DNA of 64,000 nt, from contig NZ_LR733824.1 of NCBI RefSeq assembly GCF_902506535.1, positions 774,526 through 838,525 on the forward strand, written 5' to 3'. Position numbers and translations under genes: made by a program. This document shows, piece after piece, positions 37,352 to 46,040 of this stretch. The notes under the pieces are model-generated. The model was not told the DNA's origin. It was given only the letters and a program-made list of their open reading frames with translations, and did no database searches. Numbering within the stretch: the first letter of the stretch is position 1; the number at the start of each line of letters is the position of its first letter. This DNA comes from Pseudomonas sp. 8Z (GTDB lineage: Bacteria; Pseudomonadota; Gammaproteobacteria; Pseudomonadales; Pseudomonadaceae).

Positions 37352-38254
37352 ATGCATAGCTCCACTCTCTTCCCCCGCCATATCGCCGTGCTGATTCTGG
37401 CGGCTATCGCCTGCTCCTTCGCCGCCAACCACATCGCCGCACGTATCGCTTTCGACCATGACACCGGCTTGTTGCTGGCCATGCTCTGCCGCGCCGGCGT
37501 CACCTTGGTAGCACTGGCAGCGCTGGTGTTCTGGCGTCGTGAATCACTGCGCCTGGACGCCCGTACCTGGGGCTGGCAAATACTGCTGGGGCTACTGATC
37601 GCGGTACAGAGCTTTTGCATTTATTCAGCCGTGGCGAGAATCCCGGTGGCGCTGGCACTGCTGGTGGTGAATTTGTCTCCCATCCTGCTGGCGCTGCTGA
37701 CTTGGGTGCTAGGTGGCACTGCACCGACACGCCAGGCGCTAGCTATCATGGGGCTGATCCTGTTCGGCTTGATACTGGTACTGGATGTGCCGGAACGCCT
37801 GCTTGGCAGCGACGCCACAGATGGCCAGTGGCTGGTCGGCATTACCTTTGGTCTGACCGCTGCGGCAGTATTCGCCGTCGCCCTGTGGATCACCGAGCAT
37901 CGCTTGTCGAAACTGGCGGGGTCGATTCGCAGCATGCTCACTCTGAGCGTGGTACTGGTTGCCTCTGGCGCCCTGGGGGGCAGCGGCCTGCTACCAGGCA
38001 GTCTGAACCCACCCAACGCCATGACCGGCTGGATTGCGCTGAGCTGCCTGGTGGTGCTCTATGGGGCGGCCTTTTCCATGCTGTTCATCTACATGCCGCG
38101 CCTGAACATCGCGCACAACGCCCCGGTGATGAACATGGAGCCGGTAGCCGGCATGGTGTTCGGCTGGCTGATCCTAGGCCAGGTGCTCGGTGCCCTGCAG
38201 GTGCTGGGCGGCCTGATCGTTGTCGGTGGGGTGGTTCTGCTGGCCCGCCGCTAA
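37352..38254 (+). CDS. EamA/DMT-family transporter
   Basis: A 300-residue drug/metabolite transporter with two EamA repeats and ten membrane segments (PRHIAVLILAAIACSFAANHIA first, LQVLGGLIVVGGVVLL last). AGGA before the ATG at 37352 favours it over the in-frame ATG at 37331. It lies after the TRAP terminator, so it is probably transcribed on its own or by readthrough. The substrate is unknown; export of a metabolite is usual for this family. Confidence 0.85.
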   Translation: MHSSTLFPRHIAVLILAAIACSFAANHIAARIAFDHDTGLLLAMLCRAGVTLVALAALVFWRRESLRLDARTWGWQILLGLLIAVQSFCIYSAVARIPVALALLVVNLSPILLALLTWVLGGTAPTRQALAIMGLILFGLILVLDVPERLLGSDATDGQWLVGITFGLTAAAVFAVALWITEHRLSKLAGSIRSMLTLSVVLVASGALGGSGLLPGSLNPPNAMTGWIALSCLVVLYGAAFSMLFIYMPRLNIAHNAPVMNMEPVAGMVFGWLILGQVLGALQVLGGLIVVGGVVLLARR

Positions 38255-38267
38255 CGGCAGGCCAGCA

Positions 38268-39023
38268 TCAGCCGTGCAATGCCTCAGCCTCGGCTGCCTC
38301 GTGCGCTTGGCGCAGGCGCTCACGACTGTTGGTCAGGTGCAAGCGCATGGCGGCCCGCGCAGCCTCGGCATCCTGACGGGCGATGGCTTCGAAAATTTGC
38401 TCGTGCTCACGTTCTAGGCGGGCCATGTAATGAGCCTGGTCGTCATGCGCCAAGCGCGCAGAATTGACCCGAGTACGCGGAATAATGCTGGTGCCCAAGT
38501 GGCTGAGAATGTCCGTGAAATAGCGATTGCCAGTCGCCTCAGCAATACGCAGGTGGAAGTGAAAGTCCGAGGCTACCGCATCACTGGCACTGGCCGAACT
38601 CTCGTTAATGACGTCCAACGCCTCACGGATAGTACGCAGTTGCGCCTCAGTACGGCGCTGCGCGGCCATACCGGCCGATTCCACCTCAAGGCTGATACGC
38701 AATTCGAGAATAGCCAGCACATCTCGCAAGGTGACGATGGTGGCCGGGTCAATACGAAAACCGCTGGCGCTCGGGGTATCGAGCACAAAGGTACCAATAC
38801 CATGGCGGGTTTCTACCAACCCTGCCGCCTGCAGACGTGAAAGCGCCTCGCGCACAACGGTACGGCTAACGCCTTGCTCCTCCATGATCGCCGACTCGGT
38901 CGGCAACTTGTCGCCGCGCTTGATCACGCCATCGCGAATGCGCTGCGACAGCTCGGCAACCAGCTCCTGGGCCAGGCTACGGTGCTTGCGACGGGCGCGG
39001 GGTTGGACGGTGGAGTTATCCAT
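38268..39023 (-). CDS. GntR-family regulator, FadR (FCD) subfamily
   Basis: A 251-residue GntR regulator. The winged helix-turn-helix (about residues 14-80) includes KLPTESAIMEEQGVSRTVVREALSRLQAAGLV. The all-helical FCD domain (about 95-240) carries the metal-binding pattern DFHFHLRIAEATGN and the later His pairs. FCD-type regulators often sense sugar acids; GudR/GguR-type proteins of this class control glucarate and uronate genes. TTGTACGATGACA lies 51 bases upstream of its start, and related palindromes lie before the other catabolic promoters, so it is the best candidate master regulator here. Confidence 0.9.
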   Translation of the reverse strand: MDNSTVQPRARRKHRSLAQELVAELSQRIRDGVIKRGDKLPTESAIMEEQGVSRTVVREALSRLQAAGLVETRHGIGTFVLDTPSASGFRIDPATIVTLRDVLAILELRISLEVESAGMAAQRRTEAQLRTIREALDVINESSASASDAVASDFHFHLRIAEATGNRYFTDILSHLGTSIIPRTRVNSARLAHDDQAHYMARLEREHEQIFEAIARQDAEAARAAMRLHLTNSRERLRQAHEAAEAEALHG

Positions 39024-39073
39024 ATCAGCGGCAATTCTCGGCTAGCGGTCAAACGGTAATCATAGCCTAGCGG

Positions 39074-39086
39074 TTGTACGATGACA
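39074..39086. promoter_or_regulatory. Putative autoregulatory GntR site
   Basis: TTGTACGATGACA, 51 bases before the GntR start. It matches the complement of the site at 23671 at 10 of 13 positions and shares the TTGT core with the other sites. Confidence 0.45.
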
Positions 39087-39477
39087 CTATCAATTAATGC
39101 ATCACGCGTATCCGGCCATGTCTGCTCATAGCAATTGCTATGCAAAAAGTAGACACACCACTTGCACAAATGGACTTCAGAGTTCCCACCCTGGATGCAC
39201 GCAAGCGAATGCAACTGCGTAATCGCACGCAGTATCGAGCACTGCGACATCCTGATACTGGACAGCCTGCGGCATTTCGCCATAATGGCCCGCTGGGATA
39301 TAAATAACCTCTGCAAAAAACATTACATATTTAAGCGTAACGAAATCTGCCAGCCATACTCTTATGCACCGACAGGTTGCAGACTTATCGACGCTCCCCG
39401 TCCCAACGAATAGCCGCCACAGTGAAGCACGACGCCTCACGCGCTATTCGAACCCATGAAAAACATAGGAAAACCAA
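39087..39477. other. Gene-free interval
   Basis: About 390 bases, AT-richer than its surroundings. Short open frames on both strands have no family features or ribosome sites. I see no repeat structure in it. Confidence 0.5.
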
Positions 39478-39699
39478 GTGACGAAAGACGAACTGCGTGC
39501 CGAACTTGAGCGCCAGGCGCAGCGTTACAAGGATGTTTACGGCGGAGAAGTAGTGACTTACGCCGCCCAGCCGGATCCGGACCGCAGGCCCTGGCGTAAA
39601 CGCCCCAGCCTGCTAGACCAGGCTTTCGAGAAAGAACTCGAAAAGATCGAAAAAGAACGCCAAGATAAACAGGACGCTGCCAACGAAGCGGCGAACTGA
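39478..39699 (+). CDS. Small hydrophilic protein of unknown function
   Basis: A 73-residue protein starting at GTG (39478) behind AGGA. It is highly charged. An N-terminal helix ([17 protein letters not shown]) is followed by a Pro/Arg-rich middle ([15 protein letters not shown]) and a C-terminal coiled-coil-like helix ([14 protein letters not shown]). Codon use and the ribosome site support expression. No membrane segment or known motif is seen. It stands alone, convergent with the ATPase gene at 40153. Confidence 0.7.
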   Translation: MTKDELRAELERQAQRYKDVYGGEVVTYAAQPDPDRRPWRKRPSLLDQAFEKELEKIEKERQDKQDAANEAAN

Positions 39700-39887
39700 G
39701 ACTGCCGCATGCGCTGAAACCCAGCGGGTGTCATGCATACCCACTGGCTTAACAAGGTTCTTATACGCGGCTTGAGACTGCCGGCACAATGCGCCTGCAG
39801 ATGCACCAAACAGCGTGCAGCCATCGGAAAATTCTCGGCCGTTTTTTGAACTTTCAGCTAGCAACCGGGCGCCGGGTTAGCCGCAGT

Positions 39888-40130
39888 TGAGAAACTATCT
39901 GCACTCGGTGAGTGCATCGTTAAAAAGCGTTTTCTGCAACAGCCCGATCAAACGCACCTTTACCGCGCGCCACCTAAATGCGAGCGGTAAAGGGCGCCTC
40001 TAAAAACGTAGGCGAGGTAGCCAGCGCAATACCGATGACGGCCCCGCGAAATCACAGCAGGTGCAGTTTACGCGCTGCAAATGAGCACTCTGAGAGCAAT
40101 TTCAACGCAGCATCGGCGATACGTCGGCAC
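39888..40130 (-). mobile_element. Degenerate MITE-like element(s), copy 4
   Basis: This fills most of the gap between 39700 and 40152. A left end GGGCGCCTCTAAAAA (39992-40006), identical to one end of copy 1, is followed by GTAGGCGAGGTAGCCAG and then the core TTTACGCGCTGCAAATGAGCA (40067-40087). The matching right end is not found. Just before it, 39890-39940 resembles the first part of copy 3 (CTCGGTGA...CGTTAAAAA). This looks like one truncated copy beside or invaded by another. A TTTACCGC/GCGGTAAA hairpin lies between them. Confidence 0.6.
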
Positions 40131-40152
40131 CCTGCGTGCTGCGCTTAATCAC

Positions 40153-41637
40153 TCAGCGTCTCTTGCTGCCCAATAGCGAGCCCATCAAGCCACGTACCAA
40201 CTGGCGCCCTAATTGGTTAGCCGCCTGACGTACCGCGGATTTCAGCGCCTGTCCGGCAATACCGCCGAGAAACTCTCCCGCCATTTGCCCCAGACCTGGC
40301 TCGGCCGCTGACTGATCAGCCCGTTCGACAGCACCAGCGGCGCTCTTTTCAGCGCGAGCGGTCAGCAACTCATAGGCGGACTCACGATCAATCGGCTTGT
40401 CATAACGCCCCTGCAAAGGTGACTGGCGCACCAGCACAGCACGCTCGGCATCACTCAGCGGGCCAATGCGAGACTGCGGCGGCGCTACAGCCACACGCTG
40501 CACCATGGCAGGCGTGCCCTTCTCCTCCAAAGTGCCGACCAGAGCCTCACCGATCCCCAGCTCGCTCAGAACCGTGAGGCTGTCAAAAGCCGGGTTGGGA
40601 CGAAATCCCTCGGCCACCGCACGCAAGGCCTTCTGTTCTCTGGTCGTGAAAGCTCGCAAGCCATGCTGAATGCGTAAACCCAACTGCGCCAATACAGCGT
40701 CCGGCAGATCGTTTGGCGATTGGGTCACGAAATACACCCCCACGCCCTTGGACCGAATCAGCCGCACGACCTGCTCCAAACGCTCTTGCAGCGCCTTGGG
40801 TGTGCCCTGAAAAAGCAGGTGCGCCTCATCGAAGAACAAGGCCATTAGCGGCTTGTCAGCATCGCCACGCTCCGGCAGTTGCTCAAACAACTCAGCCAGC
40901 AGCCAGAGCAAAAAGGTGGCATAGACCTTCGGTGCTTCATGCACCAGGCGGCTAGCATCGAGCAGATGCACACGACCACGACCATCACGTTCAGGGCGCA
41001 GCAGGTCTTCGAGCTGCAAGGCAGGCTCACCGAAAAGCGCTTCAGCGCCCTGCTGCTCCAAGCCAGCCAAACGCCGCAACAGCGCCTGGGCCGAAGCGGG
41101 GGTAAACAGCGCACTGTCATCGCCCAAGGCCTGCGGATTGTCCTTGAGATAGCCAAGCAGCGCCTTGAGATCCTTTAGATCGAGCAACAACAGCCCCTCG
41201 CGGTCGGCCACCTTAAACGCGGCGTAGAGCGCGGCCTGCTGGCTGTCGGTGAGTTCGAGCAATGCCCCCAGCAACAATGGCCCCATCTCGCTGAGTGTGG
41301 TGCGCAGCGGATGGCCACTGATGCCATGCACATCCCACAACGTCAGCGGATAGCCCTGCGGGCGATGCTCCAGCCAAGGCATACTGGCGATGCGTTCGGC
41401 TACCTTGCCGTGTGGCGCGCCCTCAGCGCCAAGGCCGCAGAGATCACCTTTGATATCAGCCGCGAAGACAGCCACGCCAGCGTCACTAAAGGTTTCGATC
41501 AACCGTTGCAGTGTCACGGTTTTGCCAGTGCCGGTCGCACCGGCAATCAAACCATGGCGGTTGGCCAAACTCAGCGGCTGGCCAATCGGCTGACCCTGGA
41601 GACTGGCGCCAATGATGAACTGAGAAGCTGCGGGCAT
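40153..41637 (-). CDS. HerA-like ATPase, DUF853 (YjgR) family
   Basis: A 494-residue ATPase with Walker A GATGTGKT (33-40) and Walker B MALFFDEAHLLF. A conserved C-terminal tail rich in Gly and Ala (GQMAGEFLGGIAGQALKS) completes the DUF853/YjgR pattern. GAGG eight bases before the ATG at 41637 supports this start over one 24 codons upstream. The family belongs to the HerA/FtsK ATPase superfamily; its cellular job is poorly known. It is codirectional with the small-protein and CBS genes. Confidence 0.88.
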   Translation of the reverse strand: MPAASQFIIGASLQGQPIGQPLSLANRHGLIAGATGTGKTVTLQRLIETFSDAGVAVFAADIKGDLCGLGAEGAPHGKVAERIASMPWLEHRPQGYPLTLWDVHGISGHPLRTTLSEMGPLLLGALLELTDSQQAALYAAFKVADREGLLLLDLKDLKALLGYLKDNPQALGDDSALFTPASAQALLRRLAGLEQQGAEALFGEPALQLEDLLRPERDGRGRVHLLDASRLVHEAPKVYATFLLWLLAELFEQLPERGDADKPLMALFFDEAHLLFQGTPKALQERLEQVVRLIRSKGVGVYFVTQSPNDLPDAVLAQLGLRIQHGLRAFTTREQKALRAVAEGFRPNPAFDSLTVLSELGIGEALVGTLEEKGTPAMVQRVAVAPPQSRIGPLSDAERAVLVRQSPLQGRYDKPIDRESAYELLTARAEKSAAGAVERADQSAAEPGLGQMAGEFLGGIAGQALKSAVRQAANQLGRQLVRGLMGSLLGSKRR

Positions 41638-41769
41638 CTTGCCATCCTCTAAGTTAGCGATCGAATGCTGCCAGGCCTTGGACAAGGCAGACCAGCAAGC
41701 GATCTTCACTTGGCGGGACAGCGTTGTGCAATCAATGCGTTCGCCGCTCAGACGCGCGAGTCTATCTGG

Positions 41770-41943
41770 CTAGGTCTCATCCGTCTGTTCTGGCGCTTCC
41801 TGCAACTGCAGCCATAGCTCGGCGGCGCCAGGAAATTCGGTGCCATCATCATCGCTCAGCGCATGCGGGTCGTAGCGCCGCACGCAGCCCTCACCCACGG
41901 TGGGCGGCGCCGTGGAGGTCGCCTTGTCCAAAGGATCACTCAT
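41770..41943 (-). CDS. 57-residue hypothetical protein
   Basis: A short gene read as MSDPLDKATSTAPP at the N-terminus, with VRRYDPHALSDDDGTEFPG in the middle and a very acidic end. GGAG lies nine bases before the ATG. It sits snugly between the CBS gene (12-base gap) and the ATPase gene, in the same direction. There is no membrane segment and it is probably disordered. It looks like a real small gene, but I know no function. Confidence 0.6.
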   Translation of the reverse strand: MSDPLDKATSTAPPTVGEGCVRRYDPHALSDDDGTEFPGAAELWLQLQEAPEQTDET

Positions 41944-41955
41944 GCACGGACACTC

Positions 41956-42384
41956 CTACGCGCGACTGGCCACATGACCCGGATCATGCTGGGCAAACTC
42001 CTTGACCGCACGCAGCACATCATGGCGGCTGACCTGTCCGACCAATCGACCATTCTCAATAACAGGCAGGCGGCCACGTCGACCGCTAAGAAAACGCTGA
42101 GACAACTCGATGACATCGGCATCCGGGCCAACCGTCTCAACATCGGTAGTCATGTAGGTGCTGACGCAGCCGCCGGTTGCCTCGTAATAGGCGCCGGAAA
42201 GGATGCCGCGTAAGCAGTCGCCTTCCGACAGCATGCCGATCAAGTGGCCCTGGGAATCGACCACTGGAGCGCCGGAAATACGGTGCTCCAGCAGGTGATT
42301 GATGGCGGTGAACAAGTCGGTGTCCGACCTGAAGGTCACCAGATGGCGCGTCATGTAGTCACGCACCTTGATGGACTTGAGCAT
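41956..42384 (-). CDS. CBS-domain pair protein
   Basis: A 142-residue protein made almost entirely of two CBS domains (about residues 8-62 and 75-130). Typical motifs are VRDYMTRHLVTFRSD, GAPVVDSQGHLIGMLSEGD and RLPVIENGRLVGQVSRHDVLRAV. Such Bateman modules bind adenine nucleotides or related ligands. AGGAGG nine bases upstream fixes the ATG at 42384. It lies 46 bases downstream of purU in the same direction. Confidence 0.9.
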   Translation of the reverse strand: MLKSIKVRDYMTRHLVTFRSDTDLFTAINHLLEHRISGAPVVDSQGHLIGMLSEGDCLRGILSGAYYEATGGCVSTYMTTDVETVGPDADVIELSQRFLSGRRGRLPVIENGRLVGQVSRHDVLRAVKEFAQHDPGHVASRA

Positions 42385-42430
42385 GGGGGCAGCCTCCTGC
42401 GCGTTGGATGGGCTCGCCCCCGCAACAGAA

Positions 42431-43282
42431 TCAGTCGAATACCACTGTCTTGTTGTCGTGAACCAGAACCCGATCTTCCAAGTGATAGCGTAGTCCACGC
42501 GCCAACACCATCTTCTCTACATCTTTGCCAAGGCGCACCATTTCCTCGATATCGTCGCGATGGGTCACGCGCACCACGTCCTGCTCAATAATCGGGCCGG
42601 CATCAAGCTCCTCGGTCACGTAGTGCGAAGTCGCGCCGATCAGTTTTACACCGCGCAACGAAGCCTGGTGATAAGGCTTGGCCCCCACGAACGACGGCAG
42701 GAAACTATGGTGAATATTGATCACCCGCTGCGCATATTCGGCGCACAAGGCCGGTGGCAGAATTTGCATGTAACGCGCCAACACGATGACATCGGCCTGA
42801 TGTTCCTTGACCAGACGCTCCACCTCGGCGAAAGCCGGCGCCTTATCTTTCGGATCGACCGGTACGTGAAAGTACGGAATGCCATGCCATTCGACCATGC
42901 TGCGCAGATCGTCATGGTTAGCGATCACACAGGGAATCTCGCAGTCCAGTTCATTGCTATGCCAGCGATGCAGCAAGTCGGCCAAGCAGTGCGATTCGCG
43001 GCTGGCCATCAGCACCACGCGCTTCTTCTGGTCTGAATCCGTGATGCGCCATTGCATGGAAAACTCACGCGCAATAGGAGCAAAGGCCTGCTTGAACCCG
43101 TCCAGGTCGAACGGCAGCGAATCCGCGCGAATCTCGTGACGCATGAAGAACCAGCCACTCTGGGCATCGGAGTGATGGCTGGCCTCGGTAATCCAGCCAT
43201 TGTAAGTGGCTAGAAAGTTACTGACTTTGGCAACGATACCAACACCGTCCGGGCAGGAAATGACCAATCTGAATGTACGCAT
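42431..43282 (-). CDS. purU: Formyltetrahydrofolate deformylase
   Basis: A 283-residue PurU. The N-terminal ACT domain (about residues 4-80) regulates. The C-terminal formyltransferase-fold domain has the catalytic set Asn/His/Asp seen in HHSFLPSFVGAKPYHQA and GATSHYVTEELDAGPIIEQD. It hydrolyses 10-formyl-THF to formate and THF, feeding PurT and balancing one-carbon pools. The ATG at 43282 gives the family's usual length. It is divergent from mvaT. Confidence 0.95.
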   Translation of the reverse strand: MRTFRLVISCPDGVGIVAKVSNFLATYNGWITEASHHSDAQSGWFFMRHEIRADSLPFDLDGFKQAFAPIAREFSMQWRITDSDQKKRVVLMASRESHCLADLLHRWHSNELDCEIPCVIANHDDLRSMVEWHGIPYFHVPVDPKDKAPAFAEVERLVKEHQADVIVLARYMQILPPALCAEYAQRVINIHHSFLPSFVGAKPYHQASLRGVKLIGATSHYVTEELDAGPIIEQDVVRVTHRDDIEEMVRLGKDVEKMVLARGLRYHLEDRVLVHDNKTVVFD

Positions 43283-43915
43283 GAAGTAATAACCCCGGCT
43301 AACAGCGCAAAAGTGCGCCATTCTAGGGTTTAGAAGAAAAGCCGTCGAGCAATGCCATCAGTCAACCTCATGCACGCCGGAGCTTCGAGCACCACGCGCG
43401 CGATGCAAGGCGTGCCAACCAGCGCTGCAACGCGGCCTCATACACAATGTGTATAAAGCCAACAGACGGAAGCGTTCTGTAAGAAAGGTCGTCGAGTGGC
43501 GCGCTGGCAATAATGATTGCGCCCCCACAAAACAGCCGAAAACGCTCGGAGTCACGTTCGACTTTACCTGTGTAAATGAGCAGACGAAGGCGTCTAGCCT
43601 GAGCTCGCACGCGAGGCCGCTTTAACTCAGGTAGTTTTTCAACGGCCTGCTAAAAACACCTTGATGCTCGATTAAATTAATACAGCTCCCGTTCAGACTG
43701 ACCGGGCATTGCTGAGCCTAGCGTCCTTGCAGCAAAGCCAATGCCGTACCCCTGAACTTTCCACGTGCTACATACTCCATCAGTTATTGCAGCCGAAGCC
43801 ATCCATCAGTTACTGCACAACTGCAAATGTTTTCCGTTCGTTGTTTACTTGTTATTGAAGCCTGACTACCATTAGCTCACTGTTCGCTGTACACCCCCTT
43901 CATAAGGTAAAATCC
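43283..43915. other. Long intergenic region between purU and mvaT
   Basis: 633 bases with no supportable gene. The middle holds repeat-element copy 5. The last 200 bases before mvaT are AT-rich, as expected for the promoter of a highly expressed nucleoid protein that also binds AT-rich DNA. Confidence 0.6.
43480..43660 (-). mobile_element. Degenerate MITE-like element, copy 5
   Basis: The core TTTACCTGTGTAAATGAGCA (43563-43582) and the flanking CGAACGTGACTCCGAGCG (minus-strand sense) align with copy 3. AAACAGCCGAAAACGCTC repeats the inner-arm sequence of copy 1. Clear outer repeats are not found, so the boundaries are approximate. Confidence 0.5.
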
Positions 43916-44290
43916 ATGTCGCTGATCAACGAATACCGCGCTACTGAAGAAGCCATCAAAGAACTGCAAGAGCGTCTGAAGAACCTGTCGCAAGACGACA
44001 AGCTGCAAAAAGAGCTGGAGTTCGAAGGCAAACTGCGCACCCTGATGGGTGAATATCAGAAGTCGCTGCGCGACATCATCGCCCTGCTCGACCCAGAAGC
44101 CAAAGTCGGCAAAGTATCGCGCAGCGCTGCCAAACCGACCGCCAAGCGCGCTCGCAAGGTCAAGCAATACAAAAACCCGAACACTGGCGAAGTCATCGAA
44201 ACCAAAGGTGGCAATCACAAAACGCTGAAAGAATGGAAAGCCAAATGGGGCGCGGACACCGTAGAAGGTTGGGCCACCCTGCTGGGCTGA
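43916..44290 (+). CDS. mvaT: H-NS-like nucleoid regulator MvaT
   Basis: A 124-residue MvaT. The N-terminal coiled-coil oligomerisation region (about residues 1-60, MSLINEYRATEEAIKELQERL start) is followed by a basic linker. The C-terminal AT-hook-like DNA-binding domain holds the core KNPNTGEVIETKGGNHKTLKEWKAKWG. MvaT silences AT-rich, often foreign, DNA and many virulence genes in Pseudomonas. It is the clearest genus marker in the window. It lies between purU and sbcB, as in P. aeruginosa (from memory). Confidence 0.97.
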   Translation: MSLINEYRATEEAIKELQERLKNLSQDDKLQKELEFEGKLRTLMGEYQKSLRDIIALLDPEAKVGKVSRSAAKPTAKRARKVKQYKNPNTGEVIETKGGNHKTLKEWKAKWGADTVEGWATLLG

Positions 44291-44308
44291 TTCTATCGGC
44301 ACCGCCCA

Positions 44309-44334
44309 AAACGCCAGCCTCGCTGGCGTTTTTT
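44309..44334 (+). terminator. Terminator after mvaT
   Basis: A 10-bp stem AAACGCCAGC/GCTGGCGTTT with a CTC loop, running into TTTTTT. It lies 19 bases past the mvaT stop. Confidence 0.92.
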
Positions 44335-44444
44335 ATTTCCGTCATTTTATTTCGCTGATTTATTTGCCCTGAGTCAGCCTTCGCCTAACGGTGCATGACA
44401 CACGCCGTATAACAGGTTTGGTCAGCCCCGCACGGGCCAATGGC

Positions 44445-45881
44445 TTACTCCGTCAACCCGTAACGAAGTTCAAGCCCCTGGGCATGGTTCAGCCATTGAG
44501 CAAGAAGTTGCACCTGCTCCGCTGTGCAATCACTGCGTAACTTTTCCACTGCCTGTTTGAACTGCGCCAGGGTGTTCGGTGCGCCCCATTCAGGTTGGTT
44601 CAGGCGCTGGCGGCAAAAGTCAAACCAGCGCTGACGCTCCTCCGCCGACAAACTGCCTGGAAAGTTGCGCGCACGATAACGGAACAACAATTCAGGTAAA
44701 CGCGGATCATCGAACGGAAACTTTTCCGCGCCCAGATCACCCGGCTCGGCACGCCTGACCTGCTCACATAAACGCCGATCACGGTCGCCGATAAATCCGT
44801 CGTATAGCTGCTGTTCAGGATCGGCACTTCCAGCAAAATCTTCGTCCTTATAGAGGGTCGCTAATTTGTCTTGCCAGGCGCCGGGGTTACTACGCAGACG
44901 CTCGGCGTTTTGCTCGCACCGCGACAAATCCAACGCCAAGCGCTGACAATCCTGCTCACGCAAAACGGAAAGCGGCGCCACCACCGGGCAACGATTGATA
45001 TGCAGCAACTTCAGCGGCACCGGCAACTCACCCTCAGCCAATTGCTCATGGCGGGTATATAGGCGACTACGCAGGGTGTCGGCATCCAGTTCGAACAACG
45101 GTGCCGGGTCGGCCTGCAAGTCAATCACGATCAAGGCATTGCGATTACGCGGATGCCAGGCCAGCGGCAGTACTGGGGCAAGATAATGCCGCGCCGCCGA
45201 GAAGCGGCCAGAGATATGCAGCATGGGTTGCAACAGACGAATCTGGTCGAGTACACGCTGCTTACTACGCAAGCGATAGAGAAAGTCATAGAGCCGTGGC
45301 TGGCGCTCGCGCAATAGCCGCGCCAGGCCAATGGTGGCGCGCACATCCGCAAGTGCATCGTGCGCCTGCCCATGATCGATGCCGTTGGCCTGGGTCAGCC
45401 GTTCCAGCTTAAGCGTTACGCGCCCCTGCTCCTGCGGCCACTCGATCCCTTCTGGGCGCAGAGCATAGGCCGTACGCACCAGATCGATCAGATCCCAGCG
45501 ACTGTTGCCGCCCTGCCATTCACGGGCATAGGGGTCGAAGAAGTTGCGGTAAAAGCTGTAGCGCGTGACCTCGTCATCGAAACGCAAGGTGTTGTAACCC
45601 GCGCCGCACGTACCGGGTAGCGCCAACTCTGCGTGTACACGGGTGATGAACTCGCCCTCGTCAAGCCCCAACAGGGCCAGGCGCTGCGGATCAATACCGG
45701 TCACCAGGCAGGCTGCCGGATGCGGCAGTATGTCGTCGCTCAGGCGGCAGTAGATATTGAGCGGCTCGCCGATTTCGTTGAGCGCCTCGTCGGTGCGGAT
45801 ACCGGCCACCTGGATCGGGCGATCACAGCGCGGATTGATACCGGTGGTTTCGTAGTCGTACCAGAAGATGCTGTGGCTCAA
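44445..45881 (-). CDS. sbcB: Exodeoxyribonuclease I
   Basis: A 478-residue ExoI (E. coli 475). The DEDDh exonuclease motif I is YDYETTG (Asp9, Glu11); motif II is in QAHDALADVRATIGLA. The SH3-like and helical C-terminal domains of ExoI follow. It degrades single-stranded DNA 3' to 5' in recombination and repair. Translation is placed at a TTG (45881) because AAGGAA lies seven bases upstream and the protein then begins at the family's usual point; a longer frame upstream has no support. It converges on mvaT. Confidence 0.93.
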   Translation of the reverse strand: MSHSIFWYDYETTGINPRCDRPIQVAGIRTDEALNEIGEPLNIYCRLSDDILPHPAACLVTGIDPQRLALLGLDEGEFITRVHAELALPGTCGAGYNTLRFDDEVTRYSFYRNFFDPYAREWQGGNSRWDLIDLVRTAYALRPEGIEWPQEQGRVTLKLERLTQANGIDHGQAHDALADVRATIGLARLLRERQPRLYDFLYRLRSKQRVLDQIRLLQPMLHISGRFSAARHYLAPVLPLAWHPRNRNALIVIDLQADPAPLFELDADTLRSRLYTRHEQLAEGELPVPLKLLHINRCPVVAPLSVLREQDCQRLALDLSRCEQNAERLRSNPGAWQDKLATLYKDEDFAGSADPEQQLYDGFIGDRDRRLCEQVRRAEPGDLGAEKFPFDDPRLPELLFRYRARNFPGSLSAEERQRWFDFCRQRLNQPEWGAPNTLAQFKQAVEKLRSDCTAEQVQLLAQWLNHAQGLELRYGLTE

Positions 45882-46040
45882 AACAGATTCCTTTAGGCGA
45901 TAGCGGCATCGAACGGATCGGCCACCGTAAAGAAACGTGACCGAATGCTCAATGCGGGAAACGCCTGCTACTTGCGATTGAGCGGCGCTCGTCAAGCCAC
46001 TACGATGCCGCTTCCATCCACTCCCTACAAGGACGCAACC

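Noticed and set aside
39888..40140. CRISPR-like spacing in the repeat-rich gap
   Set aside because: The repeats are two diverged inverted elements, not regularly spaced direct repeats; no cas genes are nearby.
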